A stretch of DNA of 64,000 bases from Tissierella simiarum (GCF_018917865.1 NZ_JAHLPM010000014.1:1-64000); one strand, 5' to 3'; counted from the first letter of the stretch, positions 1-8,003 are shown. The notes: generated from the sequence alone by a model not told the origin. Translations and numbers: made by a program.

Positions 1-1227
1 GATGGCAAAAACTTATTAGAAACCTCTATCAAGTCCAAAGGTGGAAGGGTTTCTAAACAGGGTACAGTTGCTACATTTAATGAATTAGATTTAGGGATAA
101 AGTCTATAGAAACAGATAATACGGGAGATGCCACAGCAGTAGCAGGAGATATATTAAGTGGTAAAACTGCTTATGTGAAAGGGAAGAAGTTAACAGGTAC
201 TATGCCTAATAGAGGAAGTAAAACATTCAGTCCTTCAAAATCTAAACAAACAGCAGATAGCGGATATTATAGTAGTATCACAGTGAATCCTATATCAAAC
301 GGTTACTATGGTATTGGAGACATTTTGACATCGGATAAATTTGAAGTAACAGGACCTGATCAAGTATGGTCTTTTGCGTTCCCTGTTTCAAATGAAATTG
401 TAAATGCAGTAGCAGTTGACAACGAGGGTAACGTTTATAGTGGAGATTATGGGATAGTAAGAAAAATATCACCAAGTGGTAAACAAATATGGGTTTTTAC
501 GGGACATTCTGGTTCTGTGAATTCAGTAACAGTTGATGATGAAGGTAACGTTTATAGCGGAAGTAGTGATAGGACACTAAGAAAAATATCATCAAGTGGT
601 AATGAAATTTGGAAGTTTACAGGTCATACCGGTTCTGTGAATTCAGTAACAGTTGATGATGAAGGTAGCGTTTATAGTGGAAGCAATGATTATACAGTAA
701 GAAAGTTATCTCCAAGTGGTAATGAAATTTGGAAGTCAGAGCATGGAAAAACTGTATTTTCAGTAGCTGTTGATAGGAACCGCAACGTTTATAGTGGAAG
801 TGATGATGGGATAGTAAGACGCTTGCATCCAAGTAGCGGTAATGAAATTTGGAGATTTACAGGTCATACTGATAGTGTAAGGGCATTGGCAGTTGATAAT
901 AAAGGTAACATTCGTAACATTTATAGTGGAAGTAATGATTATACTTTGAGAAAAATATCACCAGATGGTAAGGAGATTTGGAAATTTACAGGGCATACCG
1001 GTACTGTAATGGCAGTAGCGATTGATAACAATGGTAATATTTATAGCGGAAGCGGTGATAAGACAGTGAGAAGGTTATCACCAAGTGGTAAGCAAATGTG
1101 GTCTTTCATGGAACATACCCAGCCTGTATACACAGTAGCGGTTGATAATGAGAATAACATTTATAGTGGAGGCTATGATAAGACATTAAGAAAAATAAGC
1201 GATATCAAGATTAAAATAATCAGGTAG
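1..1227 (+). CDS. Phage tail protein with C-terminal seven-bladed propeller (5' partial)
   Basis: The frame is open from base 1, so the true start lies left of the window; the first possible start codon here (GTG at 175) is internal. The first part contains a segment around 145-220 with the pattern AGDILSGKTAYVKGKKLTGT, a motif that recurs in tail fibre proteins of Firmicute phages. From the Trp codon at 367 to the end there are seven repeats of about 40 residues, each of the form W-x-F-x-GH-x-SV-x-x-V-x-VD-x-x-GN-x-YSG-x-x-D-x-x-x-RK-x-SPSG. This is a WD40/PQQ-like propeller and exactly one full seven-blade ring. The protein probably forms part of the baseplate or tail fibre and may bind the cell surface; that role is inferred from position next to the lysis genes. 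Blades 2 and 3 are nearly identical in DNA, a sign of recent internal duplication. Confidence 0.8.
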   Translation, partial: DGKNLLETSIKSKGGRVSKQGTVATFNELDLGIKSIETDNTGDATAVAGDILSGKTAYVKGKKLTGTMPNRGSKTFSPSKSKQTADSGYYSSITVNPISNGYYGIGDILTSDKFEVTGPDQVWSFAFPVSNEIVNAVAVDNEGNVYSGDYGIVRKISPSGKQIWVFTGHSGSVNSVTVDDEGNVYSGSSDRTLRKISSSGNEIWKFTGHTGSVNSVTVDDEGSVYSGSNDYTVRKLSPSGNEIWKSEHGKTVFSVAVDRNRNVYSGSDDGIVRRLHPSSGNEIWRFTGHTDSVRALAVDNKGNIRNIYSGSNDYTLRKISPDGKEIWKFTGHTGTVMAVAIDNNGNIYSGSGDKTVRRLSPSGKQMWSFMEHTQPVYTVAVDNENNIYSGGYDKTLRKISDIKIKIIR

Positions 1228-1238
1228 GAGGAATTGAA

Positions 1239-1547
1239 ATGAATTATCTATTTTATGAAAAAGAAACAGACACAAGAGCAAAGGTGATGCTGATTTATTA
1301 TACAGAACCACCTCAAGAACTAATGGATAGAGGGAATTATATTATGGTAGAAAACTTAATTGAGCCTAATGTAATAGAGGGGAAAACTTCACTACCTTAT
1401 TGCAATCCTCAAACTGGAGAGTTTTGGTATGAATATGTAGATAGACCACTTGCAGAAGAAGAAATAAATAGTAAAAAACTAAATGAATTAGAAGGTACTA
1501 TAATGGAATTAACAACTATCATAGCTCAACTACAAGGAGGTAATTAA
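1239..1547 (+). CDS. Small phage tail-associated protein (XkdW-like position)
   Basis: A 102-residue protein with a strong ribosome binding site (TAGGAGGAATTGAA) 11 bases after the tail protein. The N-terminal half is rich in aromatic residues and beta-like; the end from about residue 75 is a predicted coiled coil (LNELEGTIMELTTIIAQLQ). Proteins of this size and shape lie between the tail fibre and XkdX genes in PBSX-type and many clostridial prophages. No enzymatic motif is visible, so function is assigned only by place. Confidence 0.6.
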   Translation: MNYLFYEKETDTRAKVMLIYYTEPPQELMDRGNYIMVENLIEPNVIEGKTSLPYCNPQTGEFWYEYVDRPLAEEEINSKKLNELEGTIMELTTIIAQLQGGN

Positions 1548-1548
1548 T

Positions 1549-1674
1549 ATGACCTTTACAGAAAACAGTTATTTGGTAAAGTTTTATATAAGAAAAATTA
1601 ATGAAGGTACTATAAATAAAGATGATGTACCTAGTTTATATAATTTAAAAGAAGAAGTAAATAAATTGATATAA
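1549..1674 (+). CDS. XkdX-like 41-residue phage protein
   Basis: A short gene starting one base after the preceding stop, with AAGGAGG upstream. The product has an N-terminal hydrophobic/basic helix followed by the pattern I-N-x-G-x-I-N-K-D-D-V-P and an acidic/basic tail, which resembles XkdX-family proteins (about 40-50 residues, between tail fibre and holin genes). The role of XkdX is not known. The call rests on length, motif and synteny. Confidence 0.6.
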   Translation: MTFTENSYLVKFYIRKINEGTINKDDVPSLYNLKEEVNKLI

Positions 1675-1705
1675 CACCTAGAAGGGTGTATTTTTATGCC
1701 CTTCT
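1674..1705 (+). terminator. Terminator after the tail-gene block
   Basis: ACACC (1674-1678) pairs with GGTGT (1685-1689), followed by a T run. An alternative overlapping hairpin pairs AGAAGGG (1680-1686) with CCCTTCT (1699-1705). The two are mutually exclusive. Placement between tail and lysis genes suits a partial terminator. Confidence 0.5.
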
Positions 1706-1729
1706 TTACTAAATTTCAGGAGGTAGGAG

Positions 1730-1951
1730 ATGAGCAATGAGGTTACAGTAGCATTAATAACGCTAGTTGGTTCAGCTATGGGAACCATTGGGGGAATTGT
1801 AGTCACAAGTAAATTAACAAATTTTAGATTAGAACAACTAGAAAAGAAAGTAGATAAGCATAATTCAGTAGTAGAAAGAACCTTTATTTTAGAAGAGAAA
1901 ATGAAGGTGGCTAATCATAGGATTGATGATCTAGAGAAAGGGAGGGGTTAA
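1730..1951 (+). CDS. XhlA/BhlA-like phage membrane protein (holin accessory)
   Basis: A 73-residue protein: an N-terminal glycine-rich membrane segment (about residues 5-27) followed by a charged coiled coil (about residues 30-70) with regularly spaced Leu/Val. This layout is like the XhlA/haemolysin-type proteins that accompany holins and help endolysin release. It starts after CAGGAGGTAGGAG and ends one base before the amidase gene, so the two are co-expressed. Confidence 0.6.
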   Translation: MSNEVTVALITLVGSAMGTIGGIVVTSKLTNFRLEQLEKKVDKHNSVVERTFILEEKMKVANHRIDDLEKGRG

Positions 1952-1952
1952 T

Positions 1953-2672
1953 ATGGTAAGGATATTATTAGCAGCAGGACATGGAGCAGGACCCGCTCAT
2001 AATAGAGGGGCTATTTACTTCAATGAAGGAGATAACAATTATATTTATAGTTTAGAATTAAAAAAAGAACTAGAAACTTACGAGAATATAAAAGTAGATT
2101 TATTAAGAAAAAATATAACAGATGATCCAACTTTAGCAGATAGGGCAAAAGCAGGGCAAGGATATGACTTATACCTTTCCATACACTCAAACGCCACTAC
2201 AAATGATGATGTGAGAGGTACGGAGGTATGGGATAGTGTAGAAAAACCTAATGTGACACTTGCTAAATTAATATGCGATGCTACAGCAGAAGTATTTAAT
2301 CACAGAAATAGAGGTGTGAAATATAAAGAAGGGCAAAAAGGTTATAATTGGTATGGCGAACTAAGATTCAATCAAGCCAAATCTGCTATGATAGTTGAAA
2401 ATGGCTTTCATACAAATAAAGAAGATTGTTTATTCTTCAAAGATAGTCATAAAAAAATTGCAGAAATACAAGCTAGAGCAATAGCAAGTTACTATAGCTT
2501 AAAGAAAAAAGCTATAAAAGAAGATAAGCCCCATTGGGCAGAAGAACATTACAACAATCTTAAAAGTAGAATCAACATTACAGACAAGCGTTTTGACGAT
2601 AAAATTACACGAGGAGAAGCTATGGCTCTTGTAGATAAAGCATTAGATTATATAGAAAAGGGAGGAAAATAA
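1953..2672 (+). CDS. N-acetylmuramoyl-L-alanine amidase (phage endolysin)
   Basis: A 239-residue Amidase_3 family protein that cuts the amide bond between muramic acid and the peptide stem of peptidoglycan. The zinc ligands and catalytic residue are visible: His10 in AAGHGAG, Glu25 in FNEGDNN, His in SIHSNAT and the catalytic Glu in VENGFHTN. The catalytic domain spans roughly residues 1-175. The remaining 60 residues, including a WAEEHYNNL stretch, resemble a short S-layer-homology-like wall-binding tail. There is no signal peptide, as expected for a holin-dependent lysin. GGGAGGGG lies just before the ATG. Confidence 0.9.
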   Translation: MVRILLAAGHGAGPAHNRGAIYFNEGDNNYIYSLELKKELETYENIKVDLLRKNITDDPTLADRAKAGQGYDLYLSIHSNATTNDDVRGTEVWDSVEKPNVTLAKLICDATAEVFNHRNRGVKYKEGQKGYNWYGELRFNQAKSAMIVENGFHTNKEDCLFFKDSHKKIAEIQARAIASYYSLKKKAIKEDKPHWAEEHYNNLKSRINITDKRFDDKITRGEAMALVDKALDYIEKGGK

Positions 2673-2673
2673 T

Positions 2674-3048
2674 ATGTTAGAATTTATAAAATTAAATTTA
2701 AGTTCAATCATGGTAGCTCTAGTTATAACAATAGGGCTACTTTTTATTTATAAAAGAGGTAAGAAAGAATTTGTTAGGCAAGTAGTGTTATCTTTAGTAG
2801 TGCAAGCAGAAAAGGCTCTAGGAAGTGGAACGGGAGAACTAAAGTATATGATGGTAGTAGAGAATGTATATAAAATATTGCCACCTATATTGAAATTATT
2901 AATATCTAAAAAAGAATTGGATACACTAATAGAGGATGGGGTTGTGTATTTAAAAGAGTACTTAAAGCAGGGGAAAGACCTATTGGGGTATGAGGATGAA
3001 TATAAAAAAGTTAGTTTTTCAAGTGAATTACAAAGGAAGATTCAGTAG
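2674..3048 (+). CDS. Phage holin, LLH family
   Basis: A 124-residue protein with one N-terminal membrane segment (about residues 9-27), a basic stretch, and a helical cytoplasmic region. The order VVQAEKALGSGTGELK then KLLISKKELDTLIEDGVVYLKEYL matches the LLH-type phage holin family found next to amidases in clostridial prophages. Its start is two bases after the amidase stop. It should form the membrane lesion that lets the amidase reach the wall. Confidence 0.8.
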   Translation: MLEFIKLNLSSIMVALVITIGLLFIYKRGKKEFVRQVVLSLVVQAEKALGSGTGELKYMMVVENVYKILPPILKLLISKKELDTLIEDGVVYLKEYLKQGKDLLGYEDEYKKVSFSSELQRKIQ

Positions 3049-3092
3049 TAAGTAAAAGGTGATAACAACGAATCATTTTAACCTCTTATTAA

Positions 3093-3585
3093 AGACCAGG
3101 ATTAATTTCTTGGTCTTTTTTTAATCTTAAAACTAAATTTTATACTATAACGACATATTTTATTATTAGATAGCATATTTATAGTAATGAGTAGGGTGGT
3201 GGTTGTAGACATTAAAAACATGTTTCTTCTGGCACAAATACATGGGTTGTATCTTTTTCTATTTTTCTATAGGAGACGTACTATTTTTAAAAAGACAATT
3301 GTTAAAAGAACAAAAAATAAGTAACACTTTTTAAACCACATCCTTTCACTAGACCTGGATTAAGTTCCAGGTCTTATTAATTTATATTATAGTAACGTTT
3401 TTGTCAGACTGGAATATACTTATAGTAGGAGAAAACATCAAGCGACCTTAAATACTAAGAACACGTTTGTTCCTATTTGAAATATAAAAATAAGTTTTTC
3501 CCTTCTTTCTATAGGAATTGTGTCAATTATTTATGATCACCTCTTTATCAATTAGGCTAGGATTAAGTTCCTGGTCTTTTTTTAT
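3093..3585 (+). repeat. Diverged repeats, each ending in a similar terminator hairpin
   Basis: Three hairpins share the loop ATTAAKTT and an 8-bp stem: AGACCAGG/CTTGGTCT (3093-3116), AGACCTGG/CCAGGTCT (3351-3374) and AGGCTAGG/CCTGGTCT (3554-3577). Stem position 6 changes as a compensated pair (A-T, T-A, A-T); other changes are G-U wobbles. Blocks upstream of hairpins 2 and 3 also match loosely: TATAGTA near 3180 and 3421, ACATGTTT/ACACGTTT near 3218 and 3461, and TTTCTATAGGA near 3264 and 3506. Units are about 258 and 203 bases. The pattern suggests repeated small transcripts or a duplicated untranslated region under RNA-structure selection. Confidence 0.6.
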
Positions 3586-3656
3586 TTTTTGAAACTTTTT
3601 TATTTACATGGGACATAAATGAGCAACAAACGGGCGAACATGGGCTTTTTTTGAAT

Positions 3657-3668
3657 CGAACATATGTT
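3657..3668. promoter_or_regulatory. LexA (DinR)-like SOS box
   Basis: CGAACATATGTT matches the Gram-positive LexA consensus CGAACRNRYGTTCG except for the last two bases, and contains a perfect 10-bp palindrome. A further half-site-like CGAACATGGG occurs at about 3635. In a prophage, SOS control would fit induction, but no gene starts close by. Confidence 0.4.
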
Positions 3669-3741
3669 AATATACTAATACAGATTATTTTAAAAAATGT
3701 ATCTTATAATTTAATATACAGAGTAAAGGGTTACAAAGAAT

Positions 3742-3775
3742 CTCACCTGTTTTTTAGGTGAGGTTTTTATTTTTC
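3742..3775 (+). terminator. Rho-independent terminator
   Basis: CTCACCT (3742-3748) pairs with AGGTGAG (3756-3762), followed by GTTTTTATTTTT. Confidence 0.75.
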
Positions 3776-3863
3776 AAGATATAAAATCCGTACTGTAACA
3801 AATAGTATTTGACCTATGTAAAATATTATTTAACTTTTGTCAAAAAAATAGAGGAGTTTCGTG

Positions 3864-3918
3864 TATAATGTAGAAGTATTATTAATAATGTATTGCAATT
3901 TGCAATACATTATTAATA
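3864..3918 (+). promoter_or_regulatory. Promoter -10 and 39-bp palindromic operator of the Panacea module
   Basis: TATAAT at 3864-3869 is followed at 3880-3918 by a perfect 19-bp inverted repeat with a single central base (tattaataatgtattgcaa, then T, then its complement). The best -35 (TTGTCA, 3837-3842) is 21 bases away, so the promoter is weak or not this one. A palindrome at the expected transcript start is typical of autoregulated toxin-antitoxin operons; as RNA it could also form a 5' hairpin. Confidence 0.5.
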
Positions 3919-4020
3919 CCAGGTAAATGATAGATGTACAAACTAACACCGACCCTTTTCTCATGTTTAAGTATTACTTTATAGGCAACACTCATATTAT
4001 ATACAGAGAGGAGTGGTGGT

Positions 4021-4518
4021 ATGGGCAATGTTGTTTACCTTTTTAAAGGAGGGGACAAAATGCATAAGGAGATATCTGTTTTTGATGTCGCTAGTACTTT
4101 GTTGACTTTTGAAAAGATGACAAACAAGAAACTGCAAAAATTATGTTATTACGCACAAGCTTGGCATTTAGCGGTATTTAAGGAGCCGTTGTTTGGTGAA
4201 AAGTTTGAAGCTTGGGTTCACGGACCAGTATGCAGAGAACTTTATGGTGTTTATAAGGTTTATGGCTGGAATGACATAACACAGTCACACATGGGAAGTG
4301 TTATTTGTGATGAAGAAAAATTGGAATTTTTAGAAATGATACACGACACATACGAAGATTTCGACGGAGACGAACTAGAAGCTTTAACTCATTCTGAACT
4401 TCCATGGCAAGAAGCAAGGAAAGGGCTTGAGGAATGGGAACCATCCAATGAACTTATTAGCGAAGAAACTATGAAAACATTCTATTGGAACATATATGAA
4501 CAAGCACAAAACGACTAA
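4021..4518 (+). CDS. Panacea-domain (SocA-like, DUF4065) antitoxin candidate
   Basis: A 165-residue protein with the Panacea domain layout: DVASTLLTF, then KMTNKKLQKLCYYAQAW, FGEKFEAWVHGPVC, and a C-terminal LTHSELPWQEAR block. Panacea proteins are known to neutralise many unrelated toxins encoded beside them, and this gene overlaps the next by 23 bases, the typical layout. Two starts are possible: ATG 4021 after AGGAGTGG and ATG 4060 after AAAGGAGGGG; the second would trim 13 residues and has the better ribosome binding site. It lies just past the prophage lysis genes, so it may be a prophage cargo or a defence module. Confidence 0.8.
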   Translation: MGNVVYLFKGGDKMHKEISVFDVASTLLTFEKMTNKKLQKLCYYAQAWHLAVFKEPLFGEKFEAWVHGPVCRELYGVYKVYGWNDITQSHMGSVICDEEKLEFLEMIHDTYEDFDGDELEALTHSELPWQEARKGLEEWEPSNELISEETMKTFYWNIYEQAQND

Positions 4519-5110
4519 GAAAAAATTTAATCCTAAAACCTTTAAAGCACCTAAGCCAAGTAAACCACAAAAACAAAATAAAGAATTCCCTATTCCGGAA
4601 GAAGAATTAGAAAAAATAAAAGCTTTAAGTGATCAAAAACTAGTTTTTTCTTTTAGGTTTTTAGAGTTAAACCACGAAGCTTTCAACCTTGGTGGAACAT
4701 GCAATAGATGGGGAAATGATTTATTTAATTTATTTAATCAATTATCGAAAATTACAAGGAATGAATTTGTAAACGAGCTAAGAGAACACTATCGAAGTCA
4801 TACTCATTGTTGGGACGAGCTTGATTACAAGTATAATTTTGATGATGATTTTTTAGAACAAATAGAATGCAGGCAGGCTAGAATTTCTACAAGCAAAGGC
4901 GGCATTCACGGATTTATTATAGGAAATAGGTTTTACATAGTTTGGTTGGATCCTCACCATAATTTGTATCCTAGTGAGCGACATGGAGGGCTAAAGATAT
5001 TTCAACACCCAAATACTTGTTGTGGAGATAGAGAATTAGAGATACAAGAATTGAAATCACGAATAAAAGAATATGAGGAGCTATTAGAAATAACCACTTG
5101 TCCAAATTAA
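4496..5110 (+). CDS. Unknown 204-residue protein, candidate toxin of the Panacea pair
   Basis: I do not recognise a named family with confidence. Residues 1-30 are Lys/Pro-rich and probably disordered. The core (about 45-165) contains LNHEAFNLGG, a helical NLFNQLSKITRNEF segment, RSHTHCWDELDY, and a strand pair GGIHGFIIGNRFYIVWLD ending in PHHNLYP. The last 30 residues form a coiled coil. Paired strands ending in I-V-W-L-D-x-x-H-x-L-Y recall RelE/ParE-like folds, but this is only an impression. No clear ribosome binding site precedes ATG 4496, which lies inside the Panacea gene, so translation is probably coupled. The toxin role is inferred only from this pairing. Confidence 0.65.
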   Translation: MNKHKTTKKKFNPKTFKAPKPSKPQKQNKEFPIPEEELEKIKALSDQKLVFSFRFLELNHEAFNLGGTCNRWGNDLFNLFNQLSKITRNEFVNELREHYRSHTHCWDELDYKYNFDDDFLEQIECRQARISTSKGGIHGFIIGNRFYIVWLDPHHNLYPSERHGGLKIFQHPNTCCGDRELEIQELKSRIKEYEELLEITTCPN

Positions 5111-5643
5111 AAATATAATGGGAGGTGGTTATTTTTATATTTTATCTTTAATTTATTGTACATGAAATCTACCTAATACATTAACCTTATACAAGCTTTT
5201 ATACATACATTGATAGAATTACTATACTACATACACAAAACCTTTCTATAAGCCTATACAAGCCTTAAAACAGCATATCAATTATTTTACTATATTTTAG
5301 CAGGAATTATTAATTACTTGTTAAGAATAATTTTAGGCTTGATAAATTTATTTGGATTTAAATTTATTAATTTTATGATAAGATAAAGAAAGGGACTGTT
5401 TAGTCCCTATTTTGTTTGACGTCAAAAAATCGTCAAAAATAAATAAGTTAATATGGTTTGAAATAGTATTCTTATAAAGATATAATTATTTTTTAAATGG
5501 CTACTTTACTTAATTTGATGTAAAATAATATAAAATGATTTTACTTTTCAGCTAGATTTGGATTTATTTAGTATATCAAATTTTAAATTTAATTCAATCT
5601 ACTAAAGGAGTTTTTAAAAACATAAAGAATAATAGTAGTAGAG
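5111..5643. other. AT-rich gap between prophage-side module and host genes
   Basis: 533 bases without a credible gene. A weak hairpin (AACCACTT at about 5092 with AGGTGGTT at about 5122, followed by ATTTTTATATTTT) may end the toxin transcript. A strong terminator lies at 5391-5417. TTGACGTCAAAAAATCGTCA near 5416 contains two GTCAAAA copies. A prophage attachment site may lie here, but no partner copy is in the window to prove it. Confidence 0.5.
5391..5417 (+). terminator. Rho-independent terminator
   Basis: AGGGACT (5391-5397) pairs with AGTCCCT (5402-5408), followed by ATTTTGTTT. Confidence 0.75.
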
Positions 5644-5652
5644 GTGGTAGCT

Positions 5653-6744
5653 ATGGAAGAAAATAAGAAAAAAGGAAATAAAAAGTTTAAAATATTCATT
5701 ATTATCTTTATTATAGCAATATTGTTTTTTTCTCAAAAAGAGAATCAAGAAAAGTTAATAGAAATTTTGAATTCCTTAAAAATTAATCAGAAGACCCTTA
5801 AATTAATAGAAAGTTTTCCTGTTGAAGAAGATGTAAAAGATTTAGATTTACATGATAAAAGTATTATGAAATGGAGAGATAATAAGTTATCTTTTTTAGA
5901 ACTAGATGGAACTTTATCTTGGGAAAAAGAATTTAACCTTGAAGAACCTTATATATTTTTTGGAGAAAAGTATATTTATGGAATAGATAAAAGTTCGGGA
6001 GATATTTATTTTTTAGATAAAAAGGGAGAGACTATAAATAGAGTTCAACTTAAAACTCAGATTTTCAATATAAAGGAAAGTCATAGTAATTTAATTTCAC
6101 ACATAAGAAATCTAAATATGGAAAGTATAAACATATTAGATAAAGATGGCAATCTAATAGGAAATAATCTTGTGAAAGATAAAAATATATTAACCTACTC
6201 AACTAATAAAGATGGATCTAAATATGTATTGTCTTTATTAAATTTAAAAGAAGGAGCTCTTAAAAGTCAAATAGAAATATTTGATATAAACGGAGAAAAA
6301 TTAGCTTCTATAGATTTAGAAAAAGAGATAGTAATTAATTCAGAGTTTACAGATAATGAAGAAGTAATAATTTTAACAGATAAAGGGCTTTATTATATTA
6401 AGGACAATAAAATCTTATGGAAGAAACAATTTGATTTAATCAAAGATATCTACTTGGACAAAGATAAAATATATGTACTTTATAGCAATTATCTAGAGAG
6501 TATATATTTCAATGGAAGAACAAAAAGTAAGATGAGTTTTTCTGAAGAGTATAAGAAGATATTATCATCAGATAAACATATTTTTCTTTATGGAGATAAG
6601 TATATAGTTGGAATTCAGGATGAAAAAGAGATACTAAAATATGAATCTGATGAAAAAATATTGGGGCTTTATGGAGCAAAATCTAATTTAATGATTTGGA
6701 ATCCAAATAAAGTTAATATATTTAGTATAACAAATAAAAAGTAA
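5653..6744 (+). CDS. Membrane-anchored propeller-like protein (DUF5711-like)
   Basis: A 363-residue protein. After a Lys-rich start there is one membrane segment (about residues 13-28) and then an extracellular region made of short repeats of the type K-x-x-LDKDGN and YIKDNKILWKK, as in small propellers that sense or bind at the cell surface. This resembles clostridial DUF5711 proteins, whose function is not known. ATG 5653 is chosen because GAGGTGG sits five bases before it; a GTG at 5644 would overlap that site. It appears to be a single gene. Confidence 0.6.
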   Translation: MEENKKKGNKKFKIFIIIFIIAILFFSQKENQEKLIEILNSLKINQKTLKLIESFPVEEDVKDLDLHDKSIMKWRDNKLSFLELDGTLSWEKEFNLEEPYIFFGEKYIYGIDKSSGDIYFLDKKGETINRVQLKTQIFNIKESHSNLISHIRNLNMESINILDKDGNLIGNNLVKDKNILTYSTNKDGSKYVLSLLNLKEGALKSQIEIFDINGEKLASIDLEKEIVINSEFTDNEEVIILTDKGLYYIKDNKILWKKQFDLIKDIYLDKDKIYVLYSNYLESIYFNGRTKSKMSFSEEYKKILSSDKHIFLYGDKYIVGIQDEKEILKYESDEKILGLYGAKSNLMIWNPNKVNIFSITNKK

Positions 6745-6854
6745 GTATAAACTTTAGGCATTGAGTAGATATTTGGTTATAAGGGTATATAAAATATAAA
6801 TATTAAAGTATAATATTTATAATAGGTTTTACGGACTTTATGAGGAGGGATTGT

Positions 6855-7484
6855 ATGGAGAGAAATAATTATTCTTTTGGGGTAATCCTCATATTTATAG
6901 GTTTTATGTTTCTATTACTAAATTTAAAAGTACTTACTTTTAATTGGATTCTGTTTATTTTAGCTATTGGTTTAATAATAGGTTACTATCTAAAAGAAAA
7001 TATGGGGTATTTAACTGCTGGTCTAATTTTACTTGCTATATCTTCGGTATCCTTGCTGAATGAATATGTATTTACCAGTATTAATATAAAAGGGTTTGTT
7101 TTCTTATGGATATTTGGAATCATGTCTCTGGCATTATATTCAAAGCAAAAGAGTAAAGGACTTTTAATATTTGGAGTATTGTTACCTGCTTTGGGAACTT
7201 ATAATTTAATTGAGGAAATAGCTAGAACAGATGTAGGATGGGTAATGTTTCTTTTATTTGCTATAGCTTTCTATATAGCTTATGTAGTAGGCTATAGACA
7301 AGAAGGAAATGACTGGCCTAAACATTTATCAATAATCATGTTAATTATTTCAGGTTTGTTTTTGCTATCATCTAAATCTTTACTTAAATTTGGATTTTGG
7401 AAGTTCATATCTTATCTATGGCCTATTTTACTTATAGGAATTGGTATAAAGATAATATATAATGTGATAAAATTAAAAAGATAA
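6855..7484 (+). CDS. Polytopic membrane protein, LiaF-TM/DUF5668-like
   Basis: A 209-residue protein with about eight hydrophobic segments in pairs. The motif FGVILIFIGFMFLLLNL near the start and LWPILLIGIGIKII at the end match the DUF5668/LiaI-LiaF transmembrane unit found with envelope-stress proteins. ATG 6855 follows TGAGGAGGGATTGT; an ATG at 6840 lies within that ribosome binding site. Its stop codon lies in the first bases of the inserted element, so its original 3' end may have been altered. The facing genes at 14212-16576 carry related envelope-stress domains, so the two groups may have been functional neighbours before the insertion. Confidence 0.65.
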   Translation: MERNNYSFGVILIFIGFMFLLLNLKVLTFNWILFILAIGLIIGYYLKENMGYLTAGLILLAISSVSLLNEYVFTSINIKGFVFLWIFGIMSLALYSKQKSKGLLIFGVLLPALGTYNLIEEIARTDVGWVMFLLFAIAFYIAYVVGYRQEGNDWPKHLSIIMLIISGLFLLSSKSLLKFGFWKFISYLWPILLIGIGIKIIYNVIKLKR

Positions 7485-7516
7485 TCCCACCATTCGGTGC
7501 ATGTGATAAGGAAGTA
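7481..7516 (+). repeat. Left inverted end of the element
   Basis: ATAATCCCACCA (7481-7492), then 13 unmatched bases, then ATAAGGAAGTA (7506-7516). The same two blocks with the same 13-base gap occur inverted at 14180-14215. The first bases also supply the stop codon of the upstream gene. Confidence 0.7.
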
Positions 7517-7601
7517 ATCTCAAATAAACATTGGATAGTCGGTAAACGGTATTGTAAATAAGCTGGAAATAGCAACTACAAACGTATTGGAGGCTAAACA
7601 T

Positions 7602-7932
7602 ATGAAAGAGATTACTTATTCACAAGTTGGAGACTACCTACTGTCGGATTTAGCTTTGCCTAAAACAGAACACGCCGCAATCGGTAAATACGGTATGCTG
7701 CGCCACACTTAGCTAAAAATGCATAAGCACGAATTGTATGCAAAGCTATTGTTGTCAGGAGAATTATATACTCATCTCGCCAAAGTGGATTTACTGGCAA
7801 GGAAAATGGTTCAGGATATTGTGAATCAAGCCATTCGAAAGAGAACTTTGCCGGACGAAGTCAACCCGGCAGCTGGAATGGGCAGGCGCAATGAACGAGC
7901 TGAAGCATGAAGCAGAGGAAAGTATTTTTTAA
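7602..7932 (+). pseudogene. tnpV: TnpV transposon protein, broken
   Basis: ATG 7602 follows TTGGAGG and opens MKEITYSQVGDYLLSDLALP, the typical TnpV start. The frame is cut by TAG at 7710-7712 where the family has Tyr (between RHT and LK), resumes with ELYAKLLLSGELYTHL, and near 7865 must shift to another frame to read the conserved end QLEWAGAMNEL, stopping at 7932. One nonsense change and one frameshift mark it as inactive. The family is known from Tn4451-like elements. Confidence 0.8.
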
Positions 7933-7967
7933 AATATAGTATTTAGGTAGTGTTAATGTAATTAAAA

Positions 7968-8003
7968 CAAGTGCTTATCCGATTTAGATTGGATAAGCAC
8001 TTG
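7968..8003 (+). promoter_or_regulatory. Strong hairpin upstream of the regulator operon
   Basis: A perfect 13-bp stem (CAAGTGCTTATCC 7968-7980, loop 7981-7990, GGATAAGCACTTG 7991-8003). It lies just upstream of the promoter at 8011 and is followed by CTTTG rather than a clean T run, so it may be a terminator of upstream transcription or a protein-binding palindrome. Confidence 0.5.

Larger units (their letters stand above)
3049..4020. other. Long non-coding stretch at the prophage edge
   Basis: 972 bases with no credible gene on either strand. It contains three related terminator hairpins embedded in diverged repeats (3093-3585), a LexA-like site (3657-3668), a clear terminator (3742-3775), a -10-like TATAAT (3864-3869) and a 39-bp near-perfect palindrome (3880-3918) ahead of the Panacea gene. 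Confidence 0.7.

Noticed and set aside
480-1200. 120-base periodic repeats as a possible CRISPR or VNTR
   Set aside because: They are in frame and encode propeller blades of a tail protein.
5391-5460. Prophage right attachment site near GTCAAAA repeats
   Set aside because: No matching copy at a left end is available in the window, so it cannot be supported.
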